Assembly: GCA_016929205.1 (NCBI GenBank)
Contig: JAFGJF010000604.1
Location: forward strand, 1-6,582
Direction of reading: 5' to 3'
Length of the DNA: 6,582 nt
From: Anaerolineae bacterium
Lineage (GTDB): Bacteria; Chloroflexota; Anaerolineae; JAFGEY01
The notes under the pieces: generated by a model
The model's database searches: none
What the model was told of the DNA's origin: nothing
Seen by the model: the letters and a program-made list of their open reading frames with translations, nothing else
In this document: positions 1-6,428 of the stretch, piece by piece
Numbering within the stretch: the first letter of the stretch is position 1
How the letters are laid out: every line of letters starts with the position of its first letter
Position numbers and translations under genes: made by a program

Positions 1-698
1 AGTGGCTGCCCTTTGAGGAGGGCGGGCTGGCGTATTTGCAAAAGGGCGAGTGGGACGTGCCGATGGGGTTGCACTGCGGCAGCCTGTACGGCAATATCCG
101 AACCTGGTTGGGGCTCGTCGAATCGTCGTATTTGCAGGTCGACGATCCCGAGTTGTTCGAAGAGATTATTGACACGGTGGGCGAGCTGTGCTACCGGTGC
201 ACGAAAAGCGTGCTCGAAATGGGAGCCAAGTTTGATTTCGCGCACTTTTGGGAGGACATTTGCTTCCGTGGTGGCCCGCTGATCAATCCCGCTGTGTTTC
301 GCAAAAAGGTTGGCCCGCATTATAAACGGATTACCGATCTGGTGAACGGCTATGGGATCGATATCGTTTCCCTCGACTGTGATGGGATGATCGATGACCT
401 GGTGCCGATATGGTTGGAGAACGGGGTTAATACGATGTTTCCGATCGAGGTGGGCACGTGGAAGGCGAGCATCGCTCCGTGGCGCGAGCAGTACGGCAAG
501 GCCCTGCGCGGGGTTGGCGGCATGGATAAAAAGGTGTTCGCCTACGATTATGCGGCTATCGATGCCGAAGTGGAACGCCTCAAGCCGCTGGTCGAGTTGG
601 GTGGCTATATTCCCTGCCCCGATCATCGCATCCCTGAGAATGCCAAGTGGGAGAACGTGCAGTACTATTGTGAAAAGATGCACGAGACGTTTGGATAA
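1..698 (+). CDS. URO-D superfamily protein (uroporphyrinogen decarboxylase-like), 5'-truncated
   Basis: The reading frame is open from base 3 and ends in TAA at 696-698, so about 231 C-terminal residues are present and the true start lies upstream. The fragment has the features I associate with the uroporphyrinogen decarboxylase / corrinoid methyltransferase superfamily: a substrate-pocket stretch FWEDICFRGGPLINPAVF followed by PHYKRI, a strand ending in DCDG (375-386), then a GV...FPIEVG stretch, and the C-terminal hallmark GGYIPCPDHRIP (600-635) followed by ENVQYY. Members such as MtaA/MtbA transfer methyl groups between corrinoid proteins and thiols, while HemE decarboxylates uroporphyrinogen. 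The HxC...C zinc triad of the methyltransferases is not seen: the equivalent positions read Asp-Cys-Asp and Pro-Asp-His. True heme synthesis is unlikely given the sugar-gene context. The exact reaction is unknown. It is followed by a 129-base gap before the next likely start, so it may belong to the same or a separate transcript. Confidence 0.88.
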   Translation, partial: WLPFEEGGLAYLQKGEWDVPMGLHCGSLYGNIRTWLGLVESSYLQVDDPELFEEIIDTVGELCYRCTKSVLEMGAKFDFAHFWEDICFRGGPLINPAVFRKKVGPHYKRITDLVNGYGIDIVSLDCDGMIDDLVPIWLENGVNTMFPIEVGTWKASIAPWREQYGKALRGVGGMDKKVFAYDYAAIDAEVERLKPLVELGGYIPCPDHRIPENAKWENVQYYCEKMHETFG

Positions 699-703
699 GT
701 GTG

Positions 704-731
704 AGACGTCAAACGTCAGGTGTCAGACGTC
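704..731. repeat. Degenerate heptanucleotide tandem array, consensus AGACGTC
   Basis: Four consecutive 7-bp units are readable: AGACGTC (704), AAACGTC (711), AGGTGTC (718) and AGACGTC (725). The first and last are identical and the middle two differ by one and two bases. The array begins five bases after the stop codon of the URO-D-like gene. It resembles the short tandemly repeated heptanucleotide (STRR) sequences described in cyanobacteria; calling it the same class is an inference. No coding role is apparent. Confidence 0.7.
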
Positions 732-759
732 AGGCATGATGTGCGACCAGGTTCACCGT

Positions 760-808
760 ATGACGAATGAGGAATGACGGATGGGGGATGATGTCTAGTG
801 AATGATGT
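760..808. repeat. Degenerate heptanucleotide tandem array, consensus ATGACGR
   Basis: Seven 7-bp periods run from 760: ATGACGA, ATGAGGA (767), ATGACGG (774), ATGGGGG (781), ATGATGT (788), a degenerate CTAGTGA (795), and ATGATGT again (802). The unit differs from the array at 704-731 but is in the same 7-base phase (56 bases apart, eight periods). The intervening 732-759 shows no clear unit. The array ends just before the SD of the aldolase gene, and a GTG in frame with that gene (798) lies inside it, which argues against that GTG as the start. Confidence 0.65.
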
Positions 809-811
809 TCC

Positions 812-819
812 AGAAAGGA
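812..819 (+). promoter_or_regulatory. Ribosome binding site of the class II aldolase gene
   Basis: AGAAAGGA lies eight bases before the ATG at 828. It selects this ATG over the in-frame GTG at 798, which has no SD and sits inside a repeat array. Confidence 0.75.
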
Positions 820-827
820 TATTGTCG

Positions 828-1541
828 ATGTCTCTGCTGCAAAAATATGAATCCGAGGTCGAGCAGTTTGTTGCCGTTTGTCACCGGTTGGCGAAAAACA
901 TGTATGTTACCGGCTATGGCGGCAACCTGGCATGGAAGCTGGAGGAAGACCTGCTGCTGATTACCCCGACGCAAATGAACAAGGGGGATATTCAACCGCA
1001 AGATGTGGTGTTTATCAACCTGGCAGGGAACCGGATCGAAGGCACGCGCCGGTCGACCGGCGAGACGCCGATGTACCTGAAATTCTTTAACGAGCGGCCG
1101 GATATTGTGTCGGTACTGCACTGTCACCCGCCATCCGTTTGCGCGATGGCGATTATGGATGGCCCGAACTGGTTGATGCGCCCGCTGTACCCCGAGACGA
1201 CGACTGAGATCGGCCCGGTGCCGCTGGTGCCCTATGGCGAACCGTTGACCATCAAGCTGGCTCAGAATTTTGCGCCGTTCCTGCAAAAATACAACAGCTT
1301 TATCATGGAAAACCACGGGTTGGTGACGATGAGCCTGGGCGATATCAAGTGGACGCTGCTCAACGTCGAGGTGCTGGAGGCAACGGCGCAAATGATCCTG
1401 CTGGCTTTGCAGTCCGGCCAGGGGATCAAAGAGTTGAATCGCCAGCAGGTGATCGATCTGGGCAACGTGATGGCGAGTCGCAGCCTGCCGTTGTTTGGCG
1501 CGCCCGGGGTCAACAAGACGTTGGAAAGCTTGTATTTTTAG
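828..1541 (+). CDS. Class II aldolase/adducin family protein (FucA/AraD-like)
   Basis: This is a 237-residue cytosolic protein, close in size to L-fuculose-1-phosphate aldolase (about 215) and L-ribulose-5-phosphate 4-epimerase (about 231). Family marks in order: GGNLAWK (31-37), the ITPT turn (45-48), STGETPMY (76-83) with the probable catalytic Glu79, the zinc motif HCHPP with His98 and His100, and ENHG with the third zinc ligand His163. These enzymes use Zn2+ to cleave or epimerise phosphorylated ketoses, commonly giving dihydroxyacetone phosphate plus an aldehyde. The sugar specificity cannot be read. Compared with E. coli FucA as I recall it, the GNVSVR serine is Ala35, the TPTG glycine is Gln50, and SSE is TGE (77-79), so the phosphate pocket may differ. 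The ATG is chosen for its SD. The next gene starts 13 bases after the TAG stop, indicating co-transcription. Confidence 0.92.
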   Translation: MSLLQKYESEVEQFVAVCHRLAKNMYVTGYGGNLAWKLEEDLLLITPTQMNKGDIQPQDVVFINLAGNRIEGTRRSTGETPMYLKFFNERPDIVSVLHCHPPSVCAMAIMDGPNWLMRPLYPETTTEIGPVPLVPYGEPLTIKLAQNFAPFLQKYNSFIMENHGLVTMSLGDIKWTLLNVEVLEATAQMILLALQSGQGIKELNRQQVIDLGNVMASRSLPLFGAPGVNKTLESLYF

Positions 1542-1542
1542 C

Positions 1543-1549
1543 AAAGGAG
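1543..1549 (+). promoter_or_regulatory. Ribosome binding site that sets a GTG start
   Basis: AAAGGAG sits immediately after the aldolase stop codon and five bases before GTG 1555. It decides the start of the DUF4432 gene: an upstream in-frame extension to 1495 would overlap the aldolase gene and lacks an SD. Confidence 0.8.
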
Positions 1550-1554
1550 TATCT

Positions 1555-2652
1555 GTGTCCGCAAGTGTAATTACCCTCGCGCCAACTTTTTTTGGCGAAC
1601 AAGAGAGAACGCTGGTCGAGTATGGCGTGCTGTCGGCCTCGGCATTTCGTTTTGACAGCGGTGTGTGCGGTCTGCGTCTGTGCAGTGATGTCGGCGAATT
1701 GGTCATGCTTCCTTTCCAGGGCCAACAGGTATGGTCGGCCACATTCGAGGGGCGCAATTTGACGATGAGATCGATGTGCGAGATGCCGCTTGCCGGGGTT
1801 CCGTTCCTCGAGACGTTTGGCGGCTTTGTCGTGCACTGCGGGGCGACGGGTATGGGCGGTCCCGGCCCGCAAGATACGCACCCGCTGCACGGCGAACTGC
1901 CCAACGCACCATACCAAAAAGCCACTGTCGTCGTCGGGGAGGATCGGAAAGGGGTATACATTGGCCTGGGCGGTCAGTATCGCTACACCGTTGCTTTTAG
2001 TGCCAATTATGTTGCCGAGCCGCTGGTCAAGTTGTACGCCGGGTCGACGCTGTTCGATCTATCAATGGCGATCACTAATCTCAAGGATTCACCGATGGAA
2101 TTGATGTACCTGGCACACGTCAATTTCAAGCCGTTGGACACTGCGCGGCTGGTGTACAGTGCGCAGTGCACGCCAGAGCACGTCCGCTGCCGGGCCAGCA
2201 TTCCGTCGCACATCAAACCCAAGCCTGGGTACGCCGAGTTTTTGGCCGAGTTGAGCGAGCATCCTGAAAGGCATCACGTGCTGTCTCCTGGATTGGCGTT
2301 CGATCCCGAGGGGGTCTTTTTTATCGATTACGTGGCTGATGAGGACGGCTGGGCGCACACGATGCAAATCCTGCCCGATGCGGTGGACTATATCGCGCAC
2401 CGCCCCGATCAACTGCCCAAGGGCACGCGTTGGATCAGCCGCACGCCCGATCAGGATGCGATCGCCCTGGTCGAACCGGGTACGGCAGAACCGGAGGGAT
2501 ATACGGCGGAAAAGGCCAAAGGCAACGTCAAATTGCTGCCGCCCAAAGGGACGTTCCGCTGTGAGATGATTGTCGGGGCGCTGTCGACGGAGGAAGCGGT
2601 GCAGTTGGAGAAAAAGATCGTTCGGGTTGTTGCTGAGCAGCGAGGAGAATGA
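1555..2652 (+). CDS. DUF4432 family protein (aldose 1-epimerase / YphB-like fold)
   Basis: The 365-residue product, starting at GTG 1555, matches the DUF4432 group of galactose-mutarotase-like beta-sandwich proteins, related to E. coli YphB. Visible marks are LPFQGQQVWSATFEGR (52-67), the HCGATGMGGPGP loop (94-105), HPLHGELPN (109-117) with a candidate catalytic His112, the strand pair ending MELMYLAHVNFKP (181-193) with His188, and ALVEPGT (304-310) with Glu307 at the place where mutarotases usually carry the catalytic Glu. No signal peptide is seen, so it is probably cytosolic. Aldose 1-epimerases interconvert alpha and beta anomers, but activity has rarely been shown for DUF4432 members, so a sugar-binding or mutarotase role is inferred. 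It sits between the aldolase (13-base gap) and the PHP gene (7-base gap), and the SD of the PHP gene lies inside its last codons, so translation is probably coupled. Confidence 0.88.
   Translation: MSASVITLAPTFFGEQERTLVEYGVLSASAFRFDSGVCGLRLCSDVGELVMLPFQGQQVWSATFEGRNLTMRSMCEMPLAGVPFLETFGGFVVHCGATGMGGPGPQDTHPLHGELPNAPYQKATVVVGEDRKGVYIGLGGQYRYTVAFSANYVAEPLVKLYAGSTLFDLSMAITNLKDSPMELMYLAHVNFKPLDTARLVYSAQCTPEHVRCRASIPSHIKPKPGYAEFLAELSEHPERHHVLSPGLAFDPEGVFFIDYVADEDGWAHTMQILPDAVDYIAHRPDQLPKGTRWISRTPDQDAIALVEPGTAEPEGYTAEKAKGNVKLLPPKGTFRCEMIVGALSTEEAVQLEKKIVRVVAEQRGE
2643..2648 (+). promoter_or_regulatory. Ribosome binding site of the PHP-domain gene, inside the DUF4432 gene
   Basis: AGGAGA lies in the last codons of the DUF4432 gene, 11 bases before ATG 2660. 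The spacing is somewhat long, but no other SD is near. It supports ATG 2660 rather than an upstream start at 2570 that would overlap the previous gene by over 80 bases. Confidence 0.6.
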
Positions 2653-2659
2653 TACAGAT

Positions 2660-3991
2660 ATGAGCATTGAAGCGCTGGAAAGGCAATTGGACGATTTTGA
2701 TCCCGGCATTCGTTCACGGGCGTTGGAGGCGTTGGTGTCACTGGTCGAAAGCGGCGACTGTGTGTTGCCACAGCCGGCTCAAGTGTGTAATATGCACTGC
2801 CATACGTTTTTTTCATTCAACGGCTATGGCTATTCGCCAAGCAAGCTGGCCTGGCTGGCGAAAAAGAATGGATTCAAGCTGGTGGGTATCGTCGACTTTG
2901 ATGTGCTCGACGGCGTGGAAGAGTTCCTGGCGGCTTGCGACCGGGTTGGCGTGCGCGGAAGCACGGGAATGGAGACGCGGGTCTTTGTCCCCGAATTTGC
3001 GACGCGCGAGATCAATTCGCCGGGTGAGCCGGGCATCTTTTATTATATGGGTATTGGCTTTACGTCGTGCAAGGCACCACAGTCCGTTTCCGGGATCCTG
3101 GAGGGTATGCGGCAGCGTGCGAGTGACCGCAACCGGGGATTGGTCGATCGCGTGAACGCCTATCTTGATCCCGTTCAGGTTGATTACGAGCGGGATGTGC
3201 TGCCGCTGACGCCCGGTGGTAATGCGACCGAGCGACATATAACGTCGGCTTTGATCACTGCTGCCGAGCGCGCTGTGCTCGATCCCATTGCTTTTTGGTC
3301 GGAAAAACTCGACCAGTCCGTGGCGCAGATTGCCGCGATCATTGGCGATTTGCCCAAGATGAAAAACTTGATCCGCGCCAAGTTGATGAAACGTGGCGGG
3401 GTCGGTTACGTGCAGCCGGATCGCGGGTCCTTTCCCTCAGTGGAAGAGGTGAGCGAACTGATCATCGCCTGTGGCGCGCTGCCGTGCGCGACCTGGCTTG
3501 ACGGCACGTTGGATGGTGAGCGGGCTGAAAAAGAGTTGCTGGAGCTGCTGATCGGCAAGGGGGTAGTTGCTCTGAATATCGTGCCCGACCGCAACTGGAA
3601 CATTGCCGACCCGGATTTGAAGCGGGTCAAGGTGCAAAATCTGTACGACGTGGTCGAATTGGCGCAGAAACTGGACTTGCCGCTCAACGTAGGTACCGAG
3701 ATGAACGCCTATGGGCTCAAGTTGGTCGACGATTTTGACGTGCCAGAGCTGGCCCCGGTCAGGCAGGCCTTTCTTGATGGGGCGTATTTCATCTATGGGC
3801 ACACCGTCGCCCAACGCACACTGGGCATCGGCTGCCAGAGCGAGTGGGCGCAGTCAGAACTGCCGGCGCGCGGGGCGCGTAATCGTTTTTATACGGCGCT
3901 GGGGCGCTGCGTGCCGCCCGGACCGGCGGGACAGGCCAGGCTCGAACAGCTTGGCATACGGTCTGCTGAGGCGATCCTGGAGGCATTGTAA
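2660..3991 (+). CDS. PHP-domain protein (metal-dependent hydrolase-like)
   Basis: The 443-residue product has a polymerase-and-histidinol-phosphatase (PHP) type fold signature. After a helical N-terminus (1-40) comes NMHCHTFFS with His46 and His48, then KLVGIVDFDVLDG (73-85), Glu105 in GMETR, His193 in ERHIT, a GTEMNAYG motif (345-352) with Glu347, and His381 in YGHT. PHP enzymes bind two or three metal ions and hydrolyse phosphoesters, including sugar and histidinol phosphates; some are nuclease domains. The motif that normally reads TDHD has Phe80 in place of the histidine ligand, so metal binding must differ from the standard arrangement. The segment from about 150 to 330 is longer than in small phosphatases (about 270 residues in total). 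It is the third gene of the tight unit with the aldolase and mutarotase-like genes, which suggests a pathway intermediate as substrate. The exact reaction is unknown. Confidence 0.85.
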   Translation: MSIEALERQLDDFDPGIRSRALEALVSLVESGDCVLPQPAQVCNMHCHTFFSFNGYGYSPSKLAWLAKKNGFKLVGIVDFDVLDGVEEFLAACDRVGVRGSTGMETRVFVPEFATREINSPGEPGIFYYMGIGFTSCKAPQSVSGILEGMRQRASDRNRGLVDRVNAYLDPVQVDYERDVLPLTPGGNATERHITSALITAAERAVLDPIAFWSEKLDQSVAQIAAIIGDLPKMKNLIRAKLMKRGGVGYVQPDRGSFPSVEEVSELIIACGALPCATWLDGTLDGERAEKELLELLIGKGVVALNIVPDRNWNIADPDLKRVKVQNLYDVVELAQKLDLPLNVGTEMNAYGLKLVDDFDVPELAPVRQAFLDGAYFIYGHTVAQRTLGIGCQSEWAQSELPARGARNRFYTALGRCVPPGPAGQARLEQLGIRSAEAILEAL

Positions 3992-3995
3992 CGCC

Positions 3996-4028
3996 AGAAA
4001 CCGGGTTTTTGTCAAAAACCCGGTTTCT
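3996..4028. repeat. Perfect 15-bp inverted repeat with 3-base loop (REP-like palindrome or weak terminator)
   Basis: The left arm AGAAACCGGGTTTTT (3996-4010) and right arm AAAAACCCGGTTTCT (4014-4028) are exact reverse complements around a GTC loop. The flanking CC (3994-3995) and GG (4030-4031 region) nearly extend the pairing. It begins five bases after the PHP stop codon. The stem would be stable in RNA, but no U-run follows the right arm, so it is not a classical intrinsic terminator. It could reduce read-through or protect the upstream mRNA. Similar GAAACCGGGTTT palindromes are, as I recall, dispersed in cyanobacterial and Chloroflexota genomes, so a mobile or REP-type repeat is the alternative. 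Confidence 0.85.
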
Positions 4029-4042
4029 TGGATAGCTTTCAA

Positions 4043-4050
4043 GAGGGTGA
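4043..4050 (+). promoter_or_regulatory. Ribosome binding site of the GH95-type gene
   Basis: GAGGGTGA, with the GGTGA core matching the anti-SD complement, ends six bases before ATG 4057. It lies 14 bases after the inverted repeat, so the hairpin would not mask it. Confidence 0.7.
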
Positions 4051-4056
4051 AAAAGT

Positions 4057-6300
4057 ATGAACCGTATCGATAGCTGGGACTTTCCACTGCCGCGTACGCA
4101 TACCGGCATCTTGCAAGGCAATGGGCGGATGGGCGTGATGATCTGGGGCGAGGGGAACGTCTTGCGCGTGACCGTCAACCGGGGCGATTTCTGGGATCAT
4201 CGCGGTGGCAAGCCGTGGGTCGAAGGGATGAGCTATGCGAATATTCGCCGCTTGCTCGAAGCGGGTGATGAGGAAGGGCTGCGCAAGTTGTTTGAAAAAG
4301 GCGCGGTTCCGGATGGCTACCCGCAGCGGCCCAGCTTGCTGCCGTTAGGCCGGATCGAACTGGTGCTTGATCCGGCGATGCAGTTGATCAGCGGCGGCCT
4401 TGATATGCGCAGCGGGCAGGTCGTGATACATGCCCAAGGCAATGGACAAACGCTCGATGTCACGTTTGACCTATCGATGCAGGAACCGGTGCTGCACATC
4501 GAGGTACCGGAAGGAATGGCGTTTCCGACTGTGCGTTGTGTCACGGCATGGGACATGGTCGGCGACACGTTGCGCTCGATCTCGTTCCTGGAGCCGCAGT
4601 TCTTTGATCTCGACGGTTTGTCCGGTTGGGTGCAGGCTCGTCCCGTCGATCCGCCACTATGCCTGGGATACTGCGTTCAGGGACGCGAGTTGTGGCTGGG
4701 CCTCGAGTATGGCAAAGCCGTTGCCGACGGGGCTGCATCGGCGCGAGAGGCGGTCAAGGAGTGGATCGATGGCGCCGTCGAGCGAGGGACAGTGGCATTT
4801 CGCGACGGCATTGCCGCCTGGTGGGCGCGTTATTGGGAACGGGTGCCGCAGATCGATCTGCCCAACGACAAACTCGACTTTTTGTACCGTTACGGCTTGT
4901 TCAAGTTTGCCGGTCTGACCAGCCCCGATGGTGGCGTGCCCGCCGGACTGCAAGGCCCATGGATCGAAGAGGTCCAGATGCCGCCGTGGTCAGGGGACTA
5001 TCATTTTAACATCAACGTGCAGATGTGCTATTGGCCTGCTTACCGGGCTAACCTGCTGCCTCATCTCTTGCCGTTGTTCGACATGATCGTTTCCTGGATG
5101 CCGCAGCTCCGCGAGAACGCGCGCATTTTTGTCGGCATTGACGACGGATTGATGCTGCCACACGCGGTGGACGATCGTTGCACGTGTATGGGCGGTTTTT
5201 GGACCGGGTCGGTCGATCATGGTTGCACGGCCTGGGTGGCGCAAATGATGGTTGACTATTATCATTACTCGGGTGACGTGACGTTTTTGCGCGAGACGGC
5301 TTTCCCGTTTATGGTCGGCGCGATGCGGGTGTACGAGGAAATGCTCGAACGCGACGGGGATGGCTGGTCGCTGCCGGTTGGTGTTTCGCCCGAGTATCGT
5401 GGTTCGGCGATGGACGCCTGGGGCAAGAACGCCAGTTTTCAACTGGCCTGCATCCACTGGCTGTGTGAGAGCCTGATCGACGCTGCGCAACGTCTTGGTG
5501 AGCCGCCGAGATCGATCTGGTTGGACATCCAGCGCGGCTTGCCCAAGGCAGCGCTGGATGGCCTGCCGGGTCGGGAACAGATCGCACTTTGGGAAGGCAC
5601 GCCGTTGGAGGAAAGCCACCGCCACCATTCTCACCTGGCGGGCATCTATCCTTTTGATGTGCTCGATCTCGACGATCCCGACTGGCAAACCGTCTATGAA
5701 AACTCACTGTGCAACTGGATTCACAAGGGGATGGGGATGTGGTCGGGGTGGTGCGTGCCCTGGGCATCGATGATCCACACCCGCTTTCACAACCCCGAGA
5801 TGGCCGAGCTGCTGTTGGAAATCTGGGCCAAAGTGTACACCAACGAGGGGCACGGTACGCTGCACGACTGTGTTTTTCCCGGCTTTACCTTGATCGGGGC
5901 ACCGAGCATGCTCGACAAGAACCGCCCGCTGGAAAAGATGCAGATGGATGCCGGGATGAGCGCGACGGCGGCGATTATGGAGATGATGCTGCACGCCCGG
6001 CGTGGCGTTCACCACCTCTTTGCCGGGGCGCCGAGCGGCTGGAAGCGGGTCAGTTTTGACGGCATGCTGACCGAGGGCGCGTTCCTGGTCAGTGCGGAAC
6101 GCATAGACGGCAAGGTGACGCAGGTTTTGGTGCGCGGCCAGGTTGGCGGCCAGGCCGGCGGTGTATTTAGTCTGGCCAATCCGTGGGGCGATAGTCAGGC
6201 GGTTGTGGAGGATGAATCCGGTCAAAGCGAGGTCATTTCCGGCCGGGTGTTGGCGATCTCGATAGGTGCCGGGCAGTCAGTTACGATTCGTCCCAATTGA
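4057..6300 (+). CDS. Glycoside hydrolase family 95-type protein (alpha-L-fucosidase-like)
   Basis: The 747-residue product has the GH95 layout: an N-terminal beta-sandwich with LQGNGRMGVMIWG (19-31), a linker, an (alpha/alpha)6 barrel (about 265-645) and a small C-terminal beta domain. Barrel marks are LQGPW (298-302), PPWSGDYHFNIN (309-320) then MCYWPA, VSPE (443-446), HRHHSHLAGIYP (521-532), SGW (563-565) and QMDAGMSATAAIMEMM (629-644). By comparison with Bifidobacterium AfcA, Asn318 and Asn320 (water activation), Glu446 (acid) and Asp631 (probable base) appear retained, so it is likely an inverting hydrolase. GH95 members remove alpha-1,2-L-fucose or alpha-L-galactose from glycans; the sugar is not certain here. 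There is no signal peptide, unlike many GH95 enzymes, so it probably acts on imported oligosaccharides. It follows the PHP gene after 65 bases containing a hairpin. The DGNFG motif common in the family is altered to DAGMS. Confidence 0.87.
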   Translation: MNRIDSWDFPLPRTHTGILQGNGRMGVMIWGEGNVLRVTVNRGDFWDHRGGKPWVEGMSYANIRRLLEAGDEEGLRKLFEKGAVPDGYPQRPSLLPLGRIELVLDPAMQLISGGLDMRSGQVVIHAQGNGQTLDVTFDLSMQEPVLHIEVPEGMAFPTVRCVTAWDMVGDTLRSISFLEPQFFDLDGLSGWVQARPVDPPLCLGYCVQGRELWLGLEYGKAVADGAASAREAVKEWIDGAVERGTVAFRDGIAAWWARYWERVPQIDLPNDKLDFLYRYGLFKFAGLTSPDGGVPAGLQGPWIEEVQMPPWSGDYHFNINVQMCYWPAYRANLLPHLLPLFDMIVSWMPQLRENARIFVGIDDGLMLPHAVDDRCTCMGGFWTGSVDHGCTAWVAQMMVDYYHYSGDVTFLRETAFPFMVGAMRVYEEMLERDGDGWSLPVGVSPEYRGSAMDAWGKNASFQLACIHWLCESLIDAAQRLGEPPRSIWLDIQRGLPKAALDGLPGREQIALWEGTPLEESHRHHSHLAGIYPFDVLDLDDPDWQTVYENSLCNWIHKGMGMWSGWCVPWASMIHTRFHNPEMAELLLEIWAKVYTNEGHGTLHDCVFPGFTLIGAPSMLDKNRPLEKMQMDAGMSATAAIMEMMLHARRGVHHLFAGAPSGWKRVSFDGMLTEGAFLVSAERIDGKVTQVLVRGQVGGQAGGVFSLANPWGDSQAVVEDESGQSEVISGRVLAISIGAGQSVTIRPN

Positions 6301-6335
6301 GTTGGACTGGGGGTAACATACCTCCTGGAGCGTCA

Positions 6336-6404
6336 ATGATGAGCGAGCGAGACTCCTGGTTTCTATGGGACAAGTGCTTGCGCTCCGATTGGATTGATTG
6401 TTGA
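6336..6404 (+). CDS. Possible 22-codon ORF upstream of the dehydrogenase gene
   Basis: Two adjacent ATG codons (6336 and 6339) follow GGAG (6327-6330) by five bases and open a 22-codon frame that ends in TGA at 6402-6404, 24 bases before the dehydrogenase start. The predicted peptide is rich in Trp (three) and acidic residues and resembles nothing I recognise. It could be a leader peptide, a translated remnant or chance. The well-placed SD is the only positive evidence. Confidence 0.2.
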   Translation: MMSERDSWFLWDKCLRSDWIDC

Positions 6405-6412
6405 CTATTTTC

Positions 6413-6420
6413 AAGGAGAT
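6413..6420 (+). promoter_or_regulatory. Ribosome binding site of the dehydrogenase gene
   Basis: AAGGAGAT is a strong SD, eight bases before ATG 6429. No convincing -35/-10 pair was found in 6301-6412, so the gene may be transcribed from upstream. Confidence 0.8.
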
Positions 6421-6428
6421 CAAGAGCG

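Noticed and set aside
798..827. GTG 798 as the start of the aldolase gene
   Set aside because: It lies within the heptamer array and has no SD, while ATG 828 has AGAAAGGA at good spacing.
1047..1062. 16-bp perfect palindrome CGCCGGTCGACCGGCG
   Set aside because: It falls inside the aldolase coding sequence across conserved codons (Arg-Arg-Ser-Thr-Gly); coding constraint in GC-rich DNA is enough to explain it, and there is no loop or partner site.
1580..1597. Terminator-like hairpin CGCCAA / TTGGCG with a T-rich loop
   Set aside because: It lies within the first codons of the DUF4432 gene, the stem is only 6 bp, and the T-run is in the loop rather than after the stem.
795..1961. Long open frame on the - strand (388 codons) opposite the aldolase and DUF4432 genes
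   Set aside because: It lies antisense to two well-supported genes, its translation is rich in His, Gln and Arg without recognisable motifs, and no SD is evident. GC-biased codons on the + strand explain it.
4990..5688. Open frame on the - strand (232 codons) opposite the GH95 gene
   Set aside because: It is fully antisense to the conserved GH95 barrel and has shadow-like composition.
5782..5799. Loss of the GH95 catalytic base at Asn579 (ARLxDG segment)
   Set aside because: The base of (alpha/alpha)6 inverting enzymes lies in the loop before the last barrel helix, which fits Asp631 in QMDAG better. Spacing from Glu446 (185 residues) is near that between Glu566 and Asp766 of AfcA (200), so the enzyme is probably intact.
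6301..6428. Sigma-70-like promoter before the dehydrogenase gene (TTGGAC/TAACAT or TTGCGC/GACTAT)
   Set aside because: Spacing is wrong for the first pair and the second matches only half of the -10 consensus.
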